64,000 nt of DNA, from contig WTPW01000618.1 in assembly GCA_009809945.1 (NCBI GenBank), forward strand, positions 246,693 to 310,692, written 5' to 3'. Shown here in pieces: positions 48,583 to 61,189 of the stretch. The notes beneath the pieces are model-generated. The model was given only the letters and a program-made list of their open reading frames with translations. It did no database searches and had not been told where the DNA came from. This stretch comes from Gigaspora margarita. Lineage: Eukaryota > Glomeromycota > Glomeromycetes > Diversisporales > Gigasporaceae. The position numbers were made by a program, and so were the translations under genes. The number at the start of each line of letters is the position of its first letter. Within the stretch, counting starts at the first letter, position 1.

Positions 48583-48985
48583 NNNNNNNNNNNNNNNNNN
48601 NNNNNNNNNNNNNNNNNNNNNNNNNNNNNNNNNNNNNNNNNNNNNNNNNNNNNNNNNNNNNNNNNNNNNNNNNNNNNNNNNNNNNNNNNNNNNNNNNNNN
48701 NNNNNNNNNNNNNNNNNNNNNNNNNNNNNNNNNNNNNNNNNNNNNNNNNNNNNNNNNNNNNNNNNNNNNNNNNNNNNNNNNNNNNNNNNNNNNNNNNNNN
48801 NNNNNNNNNNNNNNNNNNNNNNNNNNNNNNNNNNNNNNNNNNNNNNNNNNNNNNNNNNNNNNNNNNNNNNNNNNNNNNNNNNNNNNNNNNNNNNNNNNNN
48901 NNNNNNNNNNNNNNNNNNNNNNNNNNNNNNNNNNNNNNNNNNNNNNNNNNNNNNNNNNNNNNNNNNNNNNNNNNNNNNNNNNNNN
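48583..48985. other. Assembly gap (403 N)
   Basis: A run of N between the A-rich repeat and a 43-bp tandem repeat. The ORFs drawn across it are artefacts. Confidence 0.99.
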
Positions 48986-49160
48986 TATATATCATTTCAA
49001 ATAATTATGATTATAATCAATTTATAGATATATATCATTTCAAATAATTATGATTATAATCAATTTATAGATATATATCATTTCAAATAATTATGATTAT
49101 AATCAATTTATAGATATATATCATTTCAAATAATTATGATTATAATCAATTTATAGATAT
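48986..49160. repeat. 43-bp tandem repeat, four copies
   Basis: Units contain TATATATCATTTCAAATAAT, then TATGATTATAATCAATTTAT and AGA, almost identical between copies. The array starts at the gap edge, so more copies probably lie in the gap. Confidence 0.9.
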
Positions 49161-49375
49161 ATATCGATTTAATATAAAAAAATGATATATATCGATTATA
49201 GATATATATCGATTTTTATCCAATTAATCGATATATAACAATATTATGATATATATCGATTATAGATATATATCAATTTTTATCCAATTAATTGATATAT
49301 AATGATATTTTAATCGATATATAACGATATTATATAATCGATATAAAACGATTAAGTGCTATATATCGATCAAAA
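49161..49375. repeat. TATCGAT-rich microsatellite
   Basis: ATATATCGATTATAGATATA-type words repeat to about 49375, as at 46960-47110. The A-rich element probably inserted into this microsatellite. Confidence 0.8.
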
Positions 49376-50646
49376 TCTATGTATAAAATTTTCTGATGAT
49401 ATCATAATATGGTCAACCTTTATATAGAACAGATATTTATTATAGTAAGCCTTTAGAGTTGATAATATTTGACTGTACTCAAAATTTTGTTAGTAGAAAG
49501 TTAGTGTGCTCAATGAAGTATTGAAAATTAGAAATTTTTATTTGAGCAACCAATACACACATATGACAAATATTTAAACTCTTCTTTTATTTCTATTTTT
49601 TTATTTTTTTTATTTCTATTTATTTTTTTTTTTATTTTTTTAGGGTATGCATATGATGATTAAATGTTATTGTCAAGTGATTATGATTCATTAGAATTAG
49701 TATAATTAATAAATGAATTATCCAATATAAATAGAACATTGGATGTGCAGTATACTATGTATATCAAAACTATATGTGGTATCATATAAAAATTTACTAA
49801 ATTGTTTTTTGAGATGTGTAACAATATTGAATATAAAGTATTTTGTATTCTTTAATTGGAACCAGCATTTATTCTTTAATATGCAAGTTCAAACCTTTAT
49901 TTAGATACACAACTTTAAAATTTATTGCTTCGAATCCAAATTTTGTACAAGTTTTGAAGCAATATTTATATTTTAGTTAAAAGAATTGCTAGTTTATTCA
50001 ATTTTGTTTGATTAGTTTAAGTAAAATTTGCTCATTTAAAAAGAGATAGAAAAAAGTTTGTTTCAATAAAGGTGAAAAAAATCTTATAACTTTATAAAAA
50101 CTATGTATAAAATTGCTTAGTGGTAAAATTTTAAGCTAAGAAAAGATAAACACTAATGCATCTAAAGAAATGAATCATGATTTTATATATAAAAAATATA
50201 TTATGTAGTTTACATTTAATAATCACTTAAAACTATCAATTATTTAAAAAATAAGGAATCCACATATATTTTTAATTTAATAGTATACCATGCTCCCAAA
50301 TAGAACATCTTTATATACATATTGGATAATTCAATTATTAATTGTTAAAAATGATTTATTAACAATTTTATATTAACAATTAATAATTAGAAGTTCCCAT
50401 CGCTAGATATAGCAAATCAAAAATAGCAAAGTGCAATTAAATTTTTTTTTATTATTATTATTAAATATTCACAAACATATACCATAAAAGTTAAAATTTG
50501 TTTACTTGCTCATAGTTACCATAGTACATGTTATATCAATATTCTCACAATCTTTTATTTCATCAAGTGAACAAAATAATTGGTAAAAATGTACAAAACA
50601 CTCATGATGGATAATAATTTTATTATAAGAAGAATGATTTATGATA
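49376..50646. other. AT-rich interval, no gene seen
   Basis: No coding block recognised. A short inverted repeat near 50330-50390 (AATTATTAATTGTTAA) is the only structure noted. Confidence 0.45.
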
Positions 50647-51420
50647 CAGTCAGACCTCTCTATAATTACAAGTTGGTTGCACCCTATTTTGGTGATTGTA
50701 TAGAGGTGTGACTTAAATAAAATACTTTGTTATAGTCACATGACCAAAGGTCAATAAGTAATATATTTGCGCATATTTGAAATACTATTAAAAAATTTAA
50801 AATATTTGATAGTGAATAACTTATGATCCAGTGGCCCAATTTGGATAAAAGACTACCAGAGTGTTTTCAAAGAGTATAAAATTGTCAAATCTAGTTACAA
50901 AATGCTCAGATTATTAAGGATTTTTTGTCTAGATATTTAATTTATCAATTCTTAAACATGTAAAGTGACACAAATCCTTAATGATCACAGGAGCCTGTGA
51001 TTGGAATTTATGATTTTGAGCTTATCAGAATTATCTCATCGAGACAGTAGTTGTTTCATTTAAATCAGACTGCTGCTTCAAAAGTTATTTGCTATCAAAC
51101 CTTTAAGAATTTTTAATAGAATATTTTAAATAAACATAAATATGGATATCAGCCAATCAGATTTTTTAATCCATATTTGGTCAAAATTGGTGACTATAAA
51201 AAGGGTTTTATTAATAAAATTGATAAAAAATCAAAATTTTTTTGTAATAGTTATTATAGGTGATTTGTGACTATAAGAAAGTTTTTTTACAAACAAATTT
51301 TATAATAGTTGGCTAACAGTCTATCCATTTATTCCATCTATATTTAAGTCTGTTGCACAATATTGGGTGCTTATATAGAGGTGTGACTATATGGGGTGTG
51401 ACTATAAAGAGGTCTGACTG
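50647..51420. mobile_element. Pogo-like MITE, 774 bp (CAGTCAGACCTCT ends)
   Basis: Left end CAGTCAGACCTCTCTATAAT, inverted right end CAGTCAGACCTCTTTATAGT, with TA at 50645-50646 and 51421-51422. Subterminal ATAGAGGTGTGACTAT repeats. It shares both ends with the split element at 56609-62326 and could be a deletion derivative of it. Confidence 0.88.
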
Positions 51421-51803
51421 TAATACTTTCTTATAAATAGTAAACAATGTATAGTCACGATCAATCATTATAACAATTGATTATTGAGTAATGATTATTA
51501 CACTACTAATCAGGGGCAACAATTTTGCATTTATGATTATTTGTAATCAACATATATATACAACTGATGCCCATAAGCAAAAATATTTTAAGCGCAATAC
51601 AGCTAGCTCAGCTCTTTCATGTAAGCATGCACTTGAGCTAGATTGAGCTCTTTTTATCCAATCAGTTAAATTTTGTGAAATCCAAAATTACTAAAAAAAG
51701 TCAACTTAATAAAAATTTCCAAAATTAAATGTTAATACAACCAAACCAACCCAAAAAAGCAATTTTAGCATAGCACCAACCCTGGCAATTGTTTCTAAGT
51801 ACT
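51421..51803. other. Spacer with dispersed ~80-bp repeat
   Basis: The end of the interval (51727-51800: AATGTTAATACAACCAAACC, then TTTTAGCATAGCACCAA) repeats 44605-44700. Nothing else recognised. Confidence 0.45.
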
Positions 51804-52988
51804 AATTTTTGTTGATCATTTTATTGAAAAAAATTCGGTATAGTAATTTATTATTAAAATCGCATATTCTCAAAACATTCTAATTCCAGCTCTAGTAAAG
51901 CAAATTCAATTCTGTAACTTGCAAATGATATATGAATAGTATAATTTTAAAACTATGTTGAGACATTTTTTAATTTATTTTATTAATATAGTTAAATTTT
52001 TAAATCTTTTTTTAATTACGAATTTAAATAGTAAAATATTTACAATTTATAAGTTTAAACTATAGGGCCTGAAATATTTACTTATAATTTTTAAATGTCT
52101 CAACATAGTTTTAAAACTGCACTATTCATATATTATTTGCAAGTTACAAAATTGAATTTGCTTTACTATAGCTAGAGTTAGAATGTTTTGAAGATATGGT
52201 TTATTTATAGTTAATTTATTTACATGTATAACAATTATAAAATCACACATCTTCAAACCATTTTAAATCCAGTTCTAATAAAGCAAATGCAATTCTGTAA
52301 CATGCAAATGATTTATGAATAGTGTAGTTTTAAAACTATATTAAGACATTAAAGAATTATATTTCAGGTCTCTAGCTTAAACTTATAAAGTATAATATTT
52401 ACTATTAAATTTGTAATTAAAAGAATATTTGAAAATTTTAAATTTACTTTTCAATGTAGTTTTAAAATGACTCAATTCATATAATAGGAAGGGTTGCTAG
52501 TTATAATCCCTTTTTGAAATAATATAATTTTTGGGCATCCTGGAGAGCAGCTGTAATAAATTATCTATTATAAATTTTTATAAAAAAATCACATATTTTC
52601 AAAACATTCTAACTCCAGCTCTAGTAAAGCAAATTCAATTCTGTAACTTGTAAATAATATAAAAATAGAATAGTTTTAAAACTATGTTGAGACATTTAAG
52701 AATTATAAGTAAATATTTCAGACCCTGTAGTTTAAACTTATAAATCGTAAATATTTTACTATTTTAAATTCATAATTAAGTAAAGATTTAAAAATTTATC
52801 TATATTAATAAAATAAATTAAAAAAATATCTCAACATAATTTTAAAATTACACTATTTATATATCATTTGCAAGTTACAGAATTGAATTTGTTTTACTAG
52901 TGCAAGATTTAGAATGGTTTAAAGTATGCAATTTTAATAATAAATTACTATGATGAATTTTTTTTAATAAAATAATTGACAAAAAATT
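51804..52988. mobile_element. Long-TIR foldback element, ~1.2 kb
   Basis: Arms of about 350 bp are inverted copies: left TTTTTGTTGATCATTTTATT, inverted right TTTTTGTCAATTATTTTATT. Both arms hold CAGCTCTAGTAAAGCAAATT-type and ACTATGTTGAGACATTT blocks. A third, inner copy lies at about 52240-52400, giving nested hairpins. No ORF. Confidence 0.75.
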
Positions 52989-53547
52989 GAAAAATCTTAT
53001 TTGGTGCAAGGTGATAGAATTTTATATGATTGAAAATAAGAGCAAGCACATGACCTTTCATTCATAAGGCAAGGCTAAAAGCATGTAAAATCAGAAATGG
53101 TACAAGAAAGATCAAAGACAAATAAGGCATACAATAGGAATAGCAGGTACATATAAGAGCTAGATACAATAAATCTACATCCACAAGTACTTGAAAGAAA
53201 AATTCATGTAACAGACTACAACTTACAATACAAGCTTTGAGAAAAAGAGTTAAAGATTTTTGTAAGAGATCTTTATCAAAAAACTTATCAATTCATAAAA
53301 GCAAGCTAAAGATTTTGGTTTATTGAGGCATGCAAACATGGTATCTAAGATTTCAACAGCATGGATCTCATTTTTTATTGACCAATAAAAGTGCAACAAC
53401 AGGTCAGATATCAATAGCTGTGGTTTAATTCTTTGGAAAATTTCAAGTGGAAGGACATCATTCCAAGCTTCAAATTAAAGTAATAAAGCTTTACAATTCT
53501 TTTATAAAAGGAACAAATAGAAACTGTGTAAAGGTACACTACCTTAA
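52989..53547. other. Moderate-GC interval, unidentified
   Basis: Less AT-rich than its neighbours, with A-rich plus-strand composition, but no frame stays open and I recognise no motif. It may be a decayed gene or transposon. Confidence 0.35.
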
Positions 53548-55490
53548 TATTATCAGCAAATTTATAGTACTGAAATCTTTTGAAAGATCTTGCGAACCTG
53601 CAATATCTTTCAAAAGATTTTGCTAATGCAATTAATTTTGAAATATTTTGCAATATATTTCGAAATATTTTAGTATTCAAAATATTTCAAAATATTTTTT
53701 GAAACTATGTTAGACATGTGAAACCAAGCTGGATCAGTAGATCTGCAATCTGGATCATGCTGGTACCAAGAGCGCATTGTTCAAAATGTTTTGATAATGT
53801 TCGAATATAATCTACAAACTCTGTATTACAAGATCAGATTAATCTGTTTATAGATCTTCAGTTTTTACATTGTTTTTTTTTTGTTTGTTTTGTTTTGTTT
53901 TTTTTGTTCATTTTGCTTTTTCTTTTTGCTTTATTTTTTTTTCTTTCATTTGTTTTGTTTTGTTTTTTTTGTTCGTTTTGCTTTTTCTTTTTGCTTTATT
54001 TTTTATTCTTTTTTTTTATCTATTTTTTAATTTTTTTTCTTTTTATTTCAGCACTTTACAAAAACACTAANCTAACTTCTCTGGCGATTTGCAAAAAAAC
54101 CTACAACTTTTCGCAACTTTGCAGGAATGCAGATTTGACTTTGCAAGCCAACTCAGATGACACTTTGCAAGAACACAACTATTACTTCACATTTTCTAAA
54201 TTGCCAAGAATGTTTTTTTAAAGGTTTTGCTATATTTTTTTCATTTGGCACTTTTTTGTTTTTGTTTTATTTTAAATTTTTTTTTTATTAATTTAATTTA
54301 TTCTGGCACTTTGCAAGAACACAACCCTTACTTCCTAGCACTTTCAAGAAAACCAACCCAGACTATTTNNGCATTTGGNGAANATNAAAAATNGANATNT
54401 GGGGCTNNNTTTTTTTTATTNAGTTTGTTATATNTTTTGTTTTTNCATTTGTATTTTTTTTATTTTTTCACTTCTCTACTATTTTTAGGAAGTATTTAAA
54501 AAAGAACAAACCAAAGATAATAGCCAAACAAAAGAAATAGCTGAAACAAAATGATGGTTAAAACAAAGAAGCAAAATAATAGCTAACTGCAGGGTGAGCA
54601 AAAATAAGTGTATAGAGCTAGTTTTTTATGGAATTATATGCAATGAAGTGAGAAAGTATTTTAAAATACATTTTCGTTTTCATTTTTTTCGGGTTTATTT
54701 TTTTTCATTTTTATTTTTTTTATTCAGTTTGCTTATATTTTTTGTTTTTTTTTTTATTTTTTATTTTTTTACTTCTACACTATTTTTAGGAAGTATTTAA
54801 AAAGAGCGAAATGAAGACAATAGAAAAAACAAAAGAAATAACTGAAGCAAAACGATAGTTAAAACAAAAAAGCGAAATAATAGCTAACTGCAGGGTGAGC
54901 AAAAATAAGTGTTAGGACTAGTTTTTTTGGAATTATATGCAATGAAGTGCAAAAGTATTTTAAAATACGTTTTCATTTTCATTTTTCCTTTTTTTTTGAG
55001 TTTATTTTTTTCGTCATTTTTTTCATTTTTTTTTTGTATAATAATATATAATAAAAATATAATATTGAATAAAAATGTATATTTAATTTAAAATAAATTT
55101 AAAATATAATATATAATAATAAATAAAAAATATAAAATTTTATATTGAATTGCTAAAACATGCAAAACTATTTAAAAACATTGCAAAACTATGATTATGT
55201 GAATATGTATATCATTTATTGTGATAATATGTGAAATATTACCTCCTGCAATCCTAAAAAGGGGATAATTAGATACAGGGTTGCATTGTTTTTATTTGCC
55301 CTATTTCACAATATTTCGCAATATATTTCAAAATATTTCAAAATTTATTTCAAAATATTTCGAAAGAAATGCATGCCGCAATCTTTCGAAAGATTGTAAT
55401 TCTTTCAAAAGATTTTGCATCAATCACAATTCTTTCGAAAGATTTTGGTATGCAATTTCTTTTGAAAGATTTTGTATATTTATTTTGCTT
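53548..55490 (+). mobile_element. A-rich TIR element, second full copy
   Basis: Starts AGCAAATTTATAGTACTGAA and ends, inverted, AAGCAAAATAAATATACAAA. TCTTTCGAAAGAT palindromes cluster near both ends (53575-53620, 55375-55475). It lacks the Harbinger MITE present in the copy at 10728-12975. Scattered N bases (54071, 54369-54437) mark unresolved positions. Its ORFs are T-rich or shared only through repeat identity. Confidence 0.75.
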
Positions 55491-56008
55491 ATGATATTGA
55501 ACATTAAATAATTGTTAGGATAACTATCTAGACAATCACTTAGAAATAAGTATAATTCACAATATTTTATAACAAAAATTATTCCTAACAAAACTATAAG
55601 TCAATATCATCCTATTGAAATATAACAAAAATTTTCTCAAATTGTTAAGACAATAGAAATGCATCTAGTTTATATCATTTTTACTTTATATTATTTGGTA
55701 CATACAAATTCAAATGCTTTAGCAGTAACCTTAAGAATATGAAAAATGAAGGGCATAAATTTTTTTTGAGCAAGGCAATTTCTTAAAGTATTAGAACTTT
55801 TAGATGAAATTCTTGAGAACAGCCAGCATGGTTCTGAAGACTAATCCAAATGTACTGTAACTATTTGGAGAAAAAGTGGTAGCAGATATACTTGCAAAAT
55901 ACTTCTCCAATTTCATAAAATCTCTATACTAAAAAAAAGGAAAATTCACATACAGACTTAAATCAATTACTAGAAATCAAATCCAAGAATGCATAGACAT
56001 TAAATCAA
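55491..56008 (+). pseudogene. Possible coding remnant, unidentified
   Basis: At about 55775-55930 the plus strand reads GNFLKVLELLDEILENSQHG and, after a stop, KCTVTIWRKSGSRYTCKILL. The composition is protein-like, but no family is recognised and stops interrupt it. The 7.4 kb hAT inserted just downstream. Confidence 0.3.
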
Positions 56009-56274
56009 CTCAATACTAGGGTTCTGAAGTTTAGTTCAGTTCAATAGAGGTTCAGGTTCAAGTTCAATGTACCTGAACCTGAACCTGAACCTGCTCTAAA
56101 AGTTCAATACTGAACTGAACCTGAACTTAAAATTATTGAACATGAACCTGAACCTGAACTTAAAAAAAGTTCAGTTCAGGTTCAGTTCAAGGTTTATGAA
56201 CATGTTTAGGTTCATAATATATGCACATTTTTACCTAAATCACAAAGTTTAAAATCATAGCATTTTGTATAATT

Positions 56275-56605
56275 TTATTAATAAAATTATTAAAAAATAT
56301 TGTTCTACATGAAATTTTACTAACTGATCATAACTTTTTGCACTAAGTAAACTTGTTCAGCACTAAAAAATACATCAAATCAGTATATTTTATTTTACTT
56401 TTCTTAAAATATGAAGAAAAGATGCTTAATTTTAGAAATTTTTATCAAAAATTCAAAATTAAGCATCTTTGACGCAAATTTTAAGGAAAATAAAATAAAA
56501 TATACCAATATGATATATTTTTTGGTGCTAAACAAGTTTACTTAGAGCAAAAAGTTATGATCAATTAGTAAAATTTAGAGAATCATAGAAATTTATATAA
56601 TTTTA
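56275..56605. repeat. Palindromic satellite unit, left of pogo-like element
   Basis: An inverted repeat of about 330 bp: ACTAAGTAAACTTGTTCAGC on the left, GCTAAACAAGTTTACTTAG on the right, with AAGATGCTTAATTTT arms around the centre. Same unit as 62328-63065. Confidence 0.8.
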
Positions 56606-56839
56606 TTACTCTATAGTCACAAGTTGGTCGCACCCTATTTTGGTGATTGTATAGAGGTGTGATTATAAAATTTAAACCTCTATATAATCACAATTATAGT
56701 AAAATAATTAAATAATGATTATAATTTTTATATCTTATAACTCTCAAATTTGAGTTGAATAGTATAATTAAGAGTTATAGAGGCAAGTGCAATTTTATTA
56801 CACCTATAATAATTATGCATTTATTGCATTTATAGTATA

Positions 56840-57925
56840 CTAGCATTCTTGCACGTTCTTACGGACGTGCAGTAAAAATAATTATTACTATACTGTATTG
56901 TGGCTACCACATAAGTTATATTTTAGCGAATATTACTTAGTCTTGATATTTGTAGCTTTTTGATTAATTGCAATCACCACATGAGTCATATTTTAGTGAA
57001 TATTATTCAGCCTTGATATTTGTGGCTCCTTGATTATTTATTCATGTGATTTACAGTGCAATTAAACTTATTCATTGGATTTACAGTGCAATTAAACTTT
57101 TAATTTCAGAGAGATCAATTTATCTCGTGACAACATAAGGCAAAAAAAAACCCATCCAGTTTTCTTGACAACAATTATGTTTGTGTATGTGCATAAGCAA
57201 GACAATCCGAAAGTTTTTAATGCAGGCACATCAGAGATTTACCATATTGCGGCCACCATATAAGTCATATTTTATCGAATATTACTTAGCCTTGATATTT
57301 GTGGCTTTTTGATTATTTGCGATCATCACATGAGTCATATTTTAGTGAATATTACTCAGCCTTGATATTTGTGGCTACTTGATTATTTATTCACGGGATT
57401 TACAGTGCCATTAAACTTACTCACAGGATTTGCAGTGCAATTAAACTTTAACTTTGGAGAGATCAATTTATCTCGTGACAACTTAAGGCAAAAAAAAATC
57501 CTATTCCGGTTTTTTTGACAACAATAATGTTTGTGTATGTGCATAAGCATGATAATCAGAACGTTTTTAACATGGGCACATCAGAGATTTACCATATTGC
57601 GGCCACCAAATAAGTCATATTTTAGCGAATATTACTTATTTTTGATATTAGTGACTTTTTGATTATTTGTGGTCATCACATGAGTCATATTTTAGTGAAT
57701 ATTACTTAGCCTTGATATTTGTGGCTCCTTGATTATTTATTCACGGGATTTATAGCGCAATTAAACTTTTAGCTTCGGAGAGATCAATTTATCTCATGAC
57801 AACGAAGCCAAAAAAAAATTCCAAATCCCAGTTTTCTTGACAACATTCATGTTTGTGTGTATGCATAAGCAAGCCAATCAGAACATTTTTAACGTGAACA
57901 CATCATAGAGATTTAATAGTATAGA
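56840..57925 (-). mobile_element. Non-autonomous Helitron, ~1.1 kb
   Basis: On the minus strand it begins TCTATACTATTAAATCTC (57925 downward) and ends with a hairpin, GCACGT-CCGTAAGA-ACGTGC, seven bases before the terminal CTAG at 56840-56843. Flanking bases are A before TC and T after CTAG, as expected for insertion between A and T without duplication. The interior is three tandem repeats of about 350 bp (starts near 56889, 57239, 57589). No Rep/helicase ORF. Confidence 0.9.
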
Positions 57926-58255
57926 TAGATATTTATCGATAAATTAGCTATATAATATAAATTAACTTTAAAGCAAACATCCAACCTGCTAGAACTAATA
58001 TACTTTTATTGACTAAACCTTATTATAAGTTATACAAGATCTTTAATTGTAAAGTGGCTAACTTATCTACTGGTGGCAGTATTGATAAATTACGAATAAA
58101 CTTTCATGTAATTTTACTTTGTTTTAGTTTTATATGCTATAATTTAGTGTATAATATAAAAAATTTATTTACCAAATAAAATAAAACCGTTATACATTAT
58201 ATATATATATATATTAAATACTAAGAAAACCTATCATAAAAAATTTAACTTATAT
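57926..58255. other. AT-rich spacer downstream of transposase
   Basis: AT-rich with a TA microsatellite at about 58197-58215. No feature seen. Confidence 0.4.
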
Positions 58256-60402
58256 TTAATCTTTATAAGTAAAGAAGTCAGTTATTGTGACCTGCTTTTT
58301 GGCTTGAAATTCAAGCTTCTTGACTAATTTAAGATATTTTTTGAAAATATATATATCTTCTTTTTTGAACTCATCAGATTGTTGTTGCTCAAAAAAAGCT
58401 ATCCAAGTATGCAATGATTTATTTGCATTATCCAATGATACAAATTCAGGTTCCTCTTCAGAATCATCAGAATAATTTGGACTCTCTTCTTTACTATGAA
58501 TTTCATTTTGAATTATCTCTATAATATCATGTTCATTTAAAATATCTTCAGTTAGTATTTCTTCATCCAGACTACAAAAATAGTCATTCATTGCATCTGC
58601 TAATGAATTAGCATAAGGATTATTATATAAACTATCTTCAATTATCCTATTAGTATCTTCTTCACAGGTTAAAATATCTTGCTCAATTTGTGTTACATTA
58701 GATACATCATCTTCAGTAACTATAGGTAATATGCCAGTTTTTTTCCAGCAATTAGCTATAGTTTCTTCAGATACATTGTCCCACGCATCTACTATATAAT
58801 CAATTGCATGTTTAATAGTTAGCCTGTTTTCATTTATATCCATACCATCTTCAAAGAGCTCTAAAATAAAATGCCGTTTATAGTGAGCTTTAAAACTTGC
58901 AATGATTCCTGCATCTAATGGTTAAAGATGGCTTGTAGTATTAGGTGGTAAAAAAGCGACTTCAACATGAGTTAGATTTAGTTGAGAAATATTAGGATGA
59001 GTAGAGTTATGCTTTTTGTTTTTATGCTTAGCATCTATTGATATTAAAATTTAAATTTAATTTAAAAAGCATATTACTAAAAAAACCAATTATTATATAA
59101 AACCCCAACTTCTGTATAAAGAAACAATATATAAATAGTATTTAAAACATAAATAAATTATCAGAATAATACACCAAGAATAATATGTACTTAATAGCGA
59201 CCATTCTATGCACAAGTTACTAAATTTTAAAATAAAATGATTGGGGTTTGTACAATATAAAATTTTACAATAATTACCATGTTTAGATTTTGACATTTTA
59301 GCATGACTTTTACGAAAATTTTCACGTAATTGAGAAGTAGAACTAGAAGTGCTTCCTTCACCAAAATTATCATGTTCAATGTCATCATCAGTATTATTAT
59401 CTTGTTCATCCTCATGTGGATCAAAATGTGATGATGCAGTGAGGATGCATTGTCAGCTAAAAGTAAAATTTTTTATTTTGAGCTCTAAATTTATTATCTA
59501 TATGTTGAAGTAATTCTTTGAATAACGATGAATTCATCCATGCTTTAGGATTTGAATGATAATATACTGGAAGTTTGTTTAAATTAATTCGCCCAAAAGA
59601 TCTTGGATGTGGTGATTTACCAATTACCCATGGTACTAGTTTATCAGTTCCGGATGCATTAATACCCAAAAGAACTGTTACTCTGGTTTTATCTTTTTTC
59701 TTACCTAGAACAGGTTTTGATGAAAGAGTTTGATTAGGCTGCATTCTATAATAAAGGCCTGTCTCATCAACATTATAAATCTGATCAAGTGAGTATTGAC
59801 TCAAAAGTCCACGTAATTTAAATCTTTCTTCAGGAAGAGATTCTAAGGGTGCACTTCCTGATTCTCCATGTACATGATACTTTTGAAGATTATTACGATT
59901 TTTAAACTTTTCTAACCAGCTATTAGAAAAAGCTAATTCACTTTCTGGTACATCGAAAGCTAAAGCAAACATTTTGGCCTTTTCTTTTATAAGTAAGTAT
60001 GTTAAAGTAATACCCCCTGCTATCATATTTTCGATCTACAGGTTCATTGCTCGATCAAATGATGGGTACTTGACTTCTCTATGCCTTTAAAATTTAATGT
60101 TTAAATATTTTATATAGGTTTAAATTATTATCAAAAACTATTTACCTGAATGTTTTGCTTGAAATCTCTGTACTAGTCACAGCTATCCACCTATCATGTT
60201 CTTTTAAAATTTTTGATACAGTGCTTCGATCAATTGATAAATTTGGATATTTTTCATTGAAGTAACTAGCAATTTCTTGTTGAGTTTTATTAGCATTAGT
60301 TTTTGACCACTCACAAATTTGACATTTAAGGTCATCACTAATAGCCATACGATACTGTTTTTGCTGTTCAGACATGTTGAAAAGTAAAAAAAATTTTGGC
60401 AC
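58256..60402 (-). pseudogene. Tigger/pogo-type transposase (CENP-B HTH + DDE), broken
   Basis: Three exons can be read: 60402-60146, 60084-59278 and 59034-58256. Intron 1 (60085-60145, GTAAAT...AAAG) restores the frame FRHREVKYP. Intron 2 (59035-59277, GTAATT...AATAG) joins SKSKH to DAKHKNKKH. Exon 1 holds an N-terminal helix-turn-helix (LKCQICEWSKTNANKTQQEI, then STVSKILKEHDRW). Exon 2 holds the second CENP-B-like DNA-binding domain (SNSWLEKFKNRNNLQKYHV) and the DDE domain: VDETGLYYR (first D, 59766-59768) and LLLADNASS (second D, 59452-59454). Exon 3 holds PLDAGIIASFK (third D, 58913-58915) and an acidic tail. Lesions are a TAG at 60036-60038, a frameshift near 59458 and a TAA at 58922-58924 where Q is expected. 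The C-terminus ends QVTITDFF, a PCNA-binding (PIP-box) pattern as reported for pogo. It is non-functional as assembled but only lightly damaged. Confidence 0.9.
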
Positions 60403-61006
60403 GATGATTGAAATTATAATAACAAAAATGCAATGTTAATGTTTTATATTTTTATAATGCAAATTTATAATATTTCTTATCTATAATTTACAAGTCATAA
60501 AAGTGCATTATTACATACTAATATCAATTTTAATTAAATAAACTGCTAAATTAAGAATACTAATAACACTAATCATCGAATAAACAGCTAAATTAAGAAT
60601 ACTAATAACAATTTTCATTAAATAAACAGCTAAATTAAGAATACTAGTATGATTGCATGAATTGCAAGAAATGTTACTCTATTGTTTCTATCAGTTCATA
60701 TGTGCCATAACACTGAGCCTGTTGTACTCTGGGCGAGGAACAATACACATTATACGCAGACTGACTTCAGGCACAGCATAAGTCATGTGGTGATAAATGG
60801 TTTATTAAGGATTTGGTCTAATGATAATTAGAGTTTAAAAAAGTATGATCATTATGATAATCGAAACTATAAGTATTATTCCTTTAATTGTAACTTCACA
60901 CCTTTCCTTTGTTATCCTTTGTCCTATTCTCTCTCACTTTTCCACATTTATTCCATTCTCTTAATCAACTGATTATAATATTCTCACTATACTAATCAAC
61001 TGATTA
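60403..61006. other. Upstream of transposase, no gene seen
   Basis: Contains a short tandem repeat (AAATAAACAGCTAAATTAAG at about 60535-60645) and a GC-richer patch at 60710-60800. Could be element 5' sequence. Confidence 0.4.
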
Positions 61007-61189
61007 CTATAAACTATTGATATAACGGACACCCTTAGACCGGATTCACCTCTTTAACGGACTAATTACAAAGAACCAAAGTTTTAATAAATAAATAATT
61101 TTTAACTGTTATAACGGACTAATAATAAAAAAGTCATATAACGGAAATTTTTTTTTAGCCCAAATTTCCGCTATATCGATAGTTGACAG
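61007..61189. mobile_element. Pogo/Tigger-like MITE, 183 bp
   Basis: Left end CTATAAACTATTGATATAAC, inverted right end CTGTCAACTATCGATATAGC, with TA at 61005-61006 and 61190-61191. The interior repeats ATAACGGA words. TIR and TA duplication are typical of Tigger/pogo MITEs. Confidence 0.8.

Noticed and set aside
48498..49004. ORFs of 144-165 residues across the second gap
   Set aside because: Almost all residues are unknown; artefact.
59093..59424. Small minus-strand ORFs of 65-67 residues
   Set aside because: They are alternative-frame pieces and intron read-through of the Tigger pseudogene, not separate genes.
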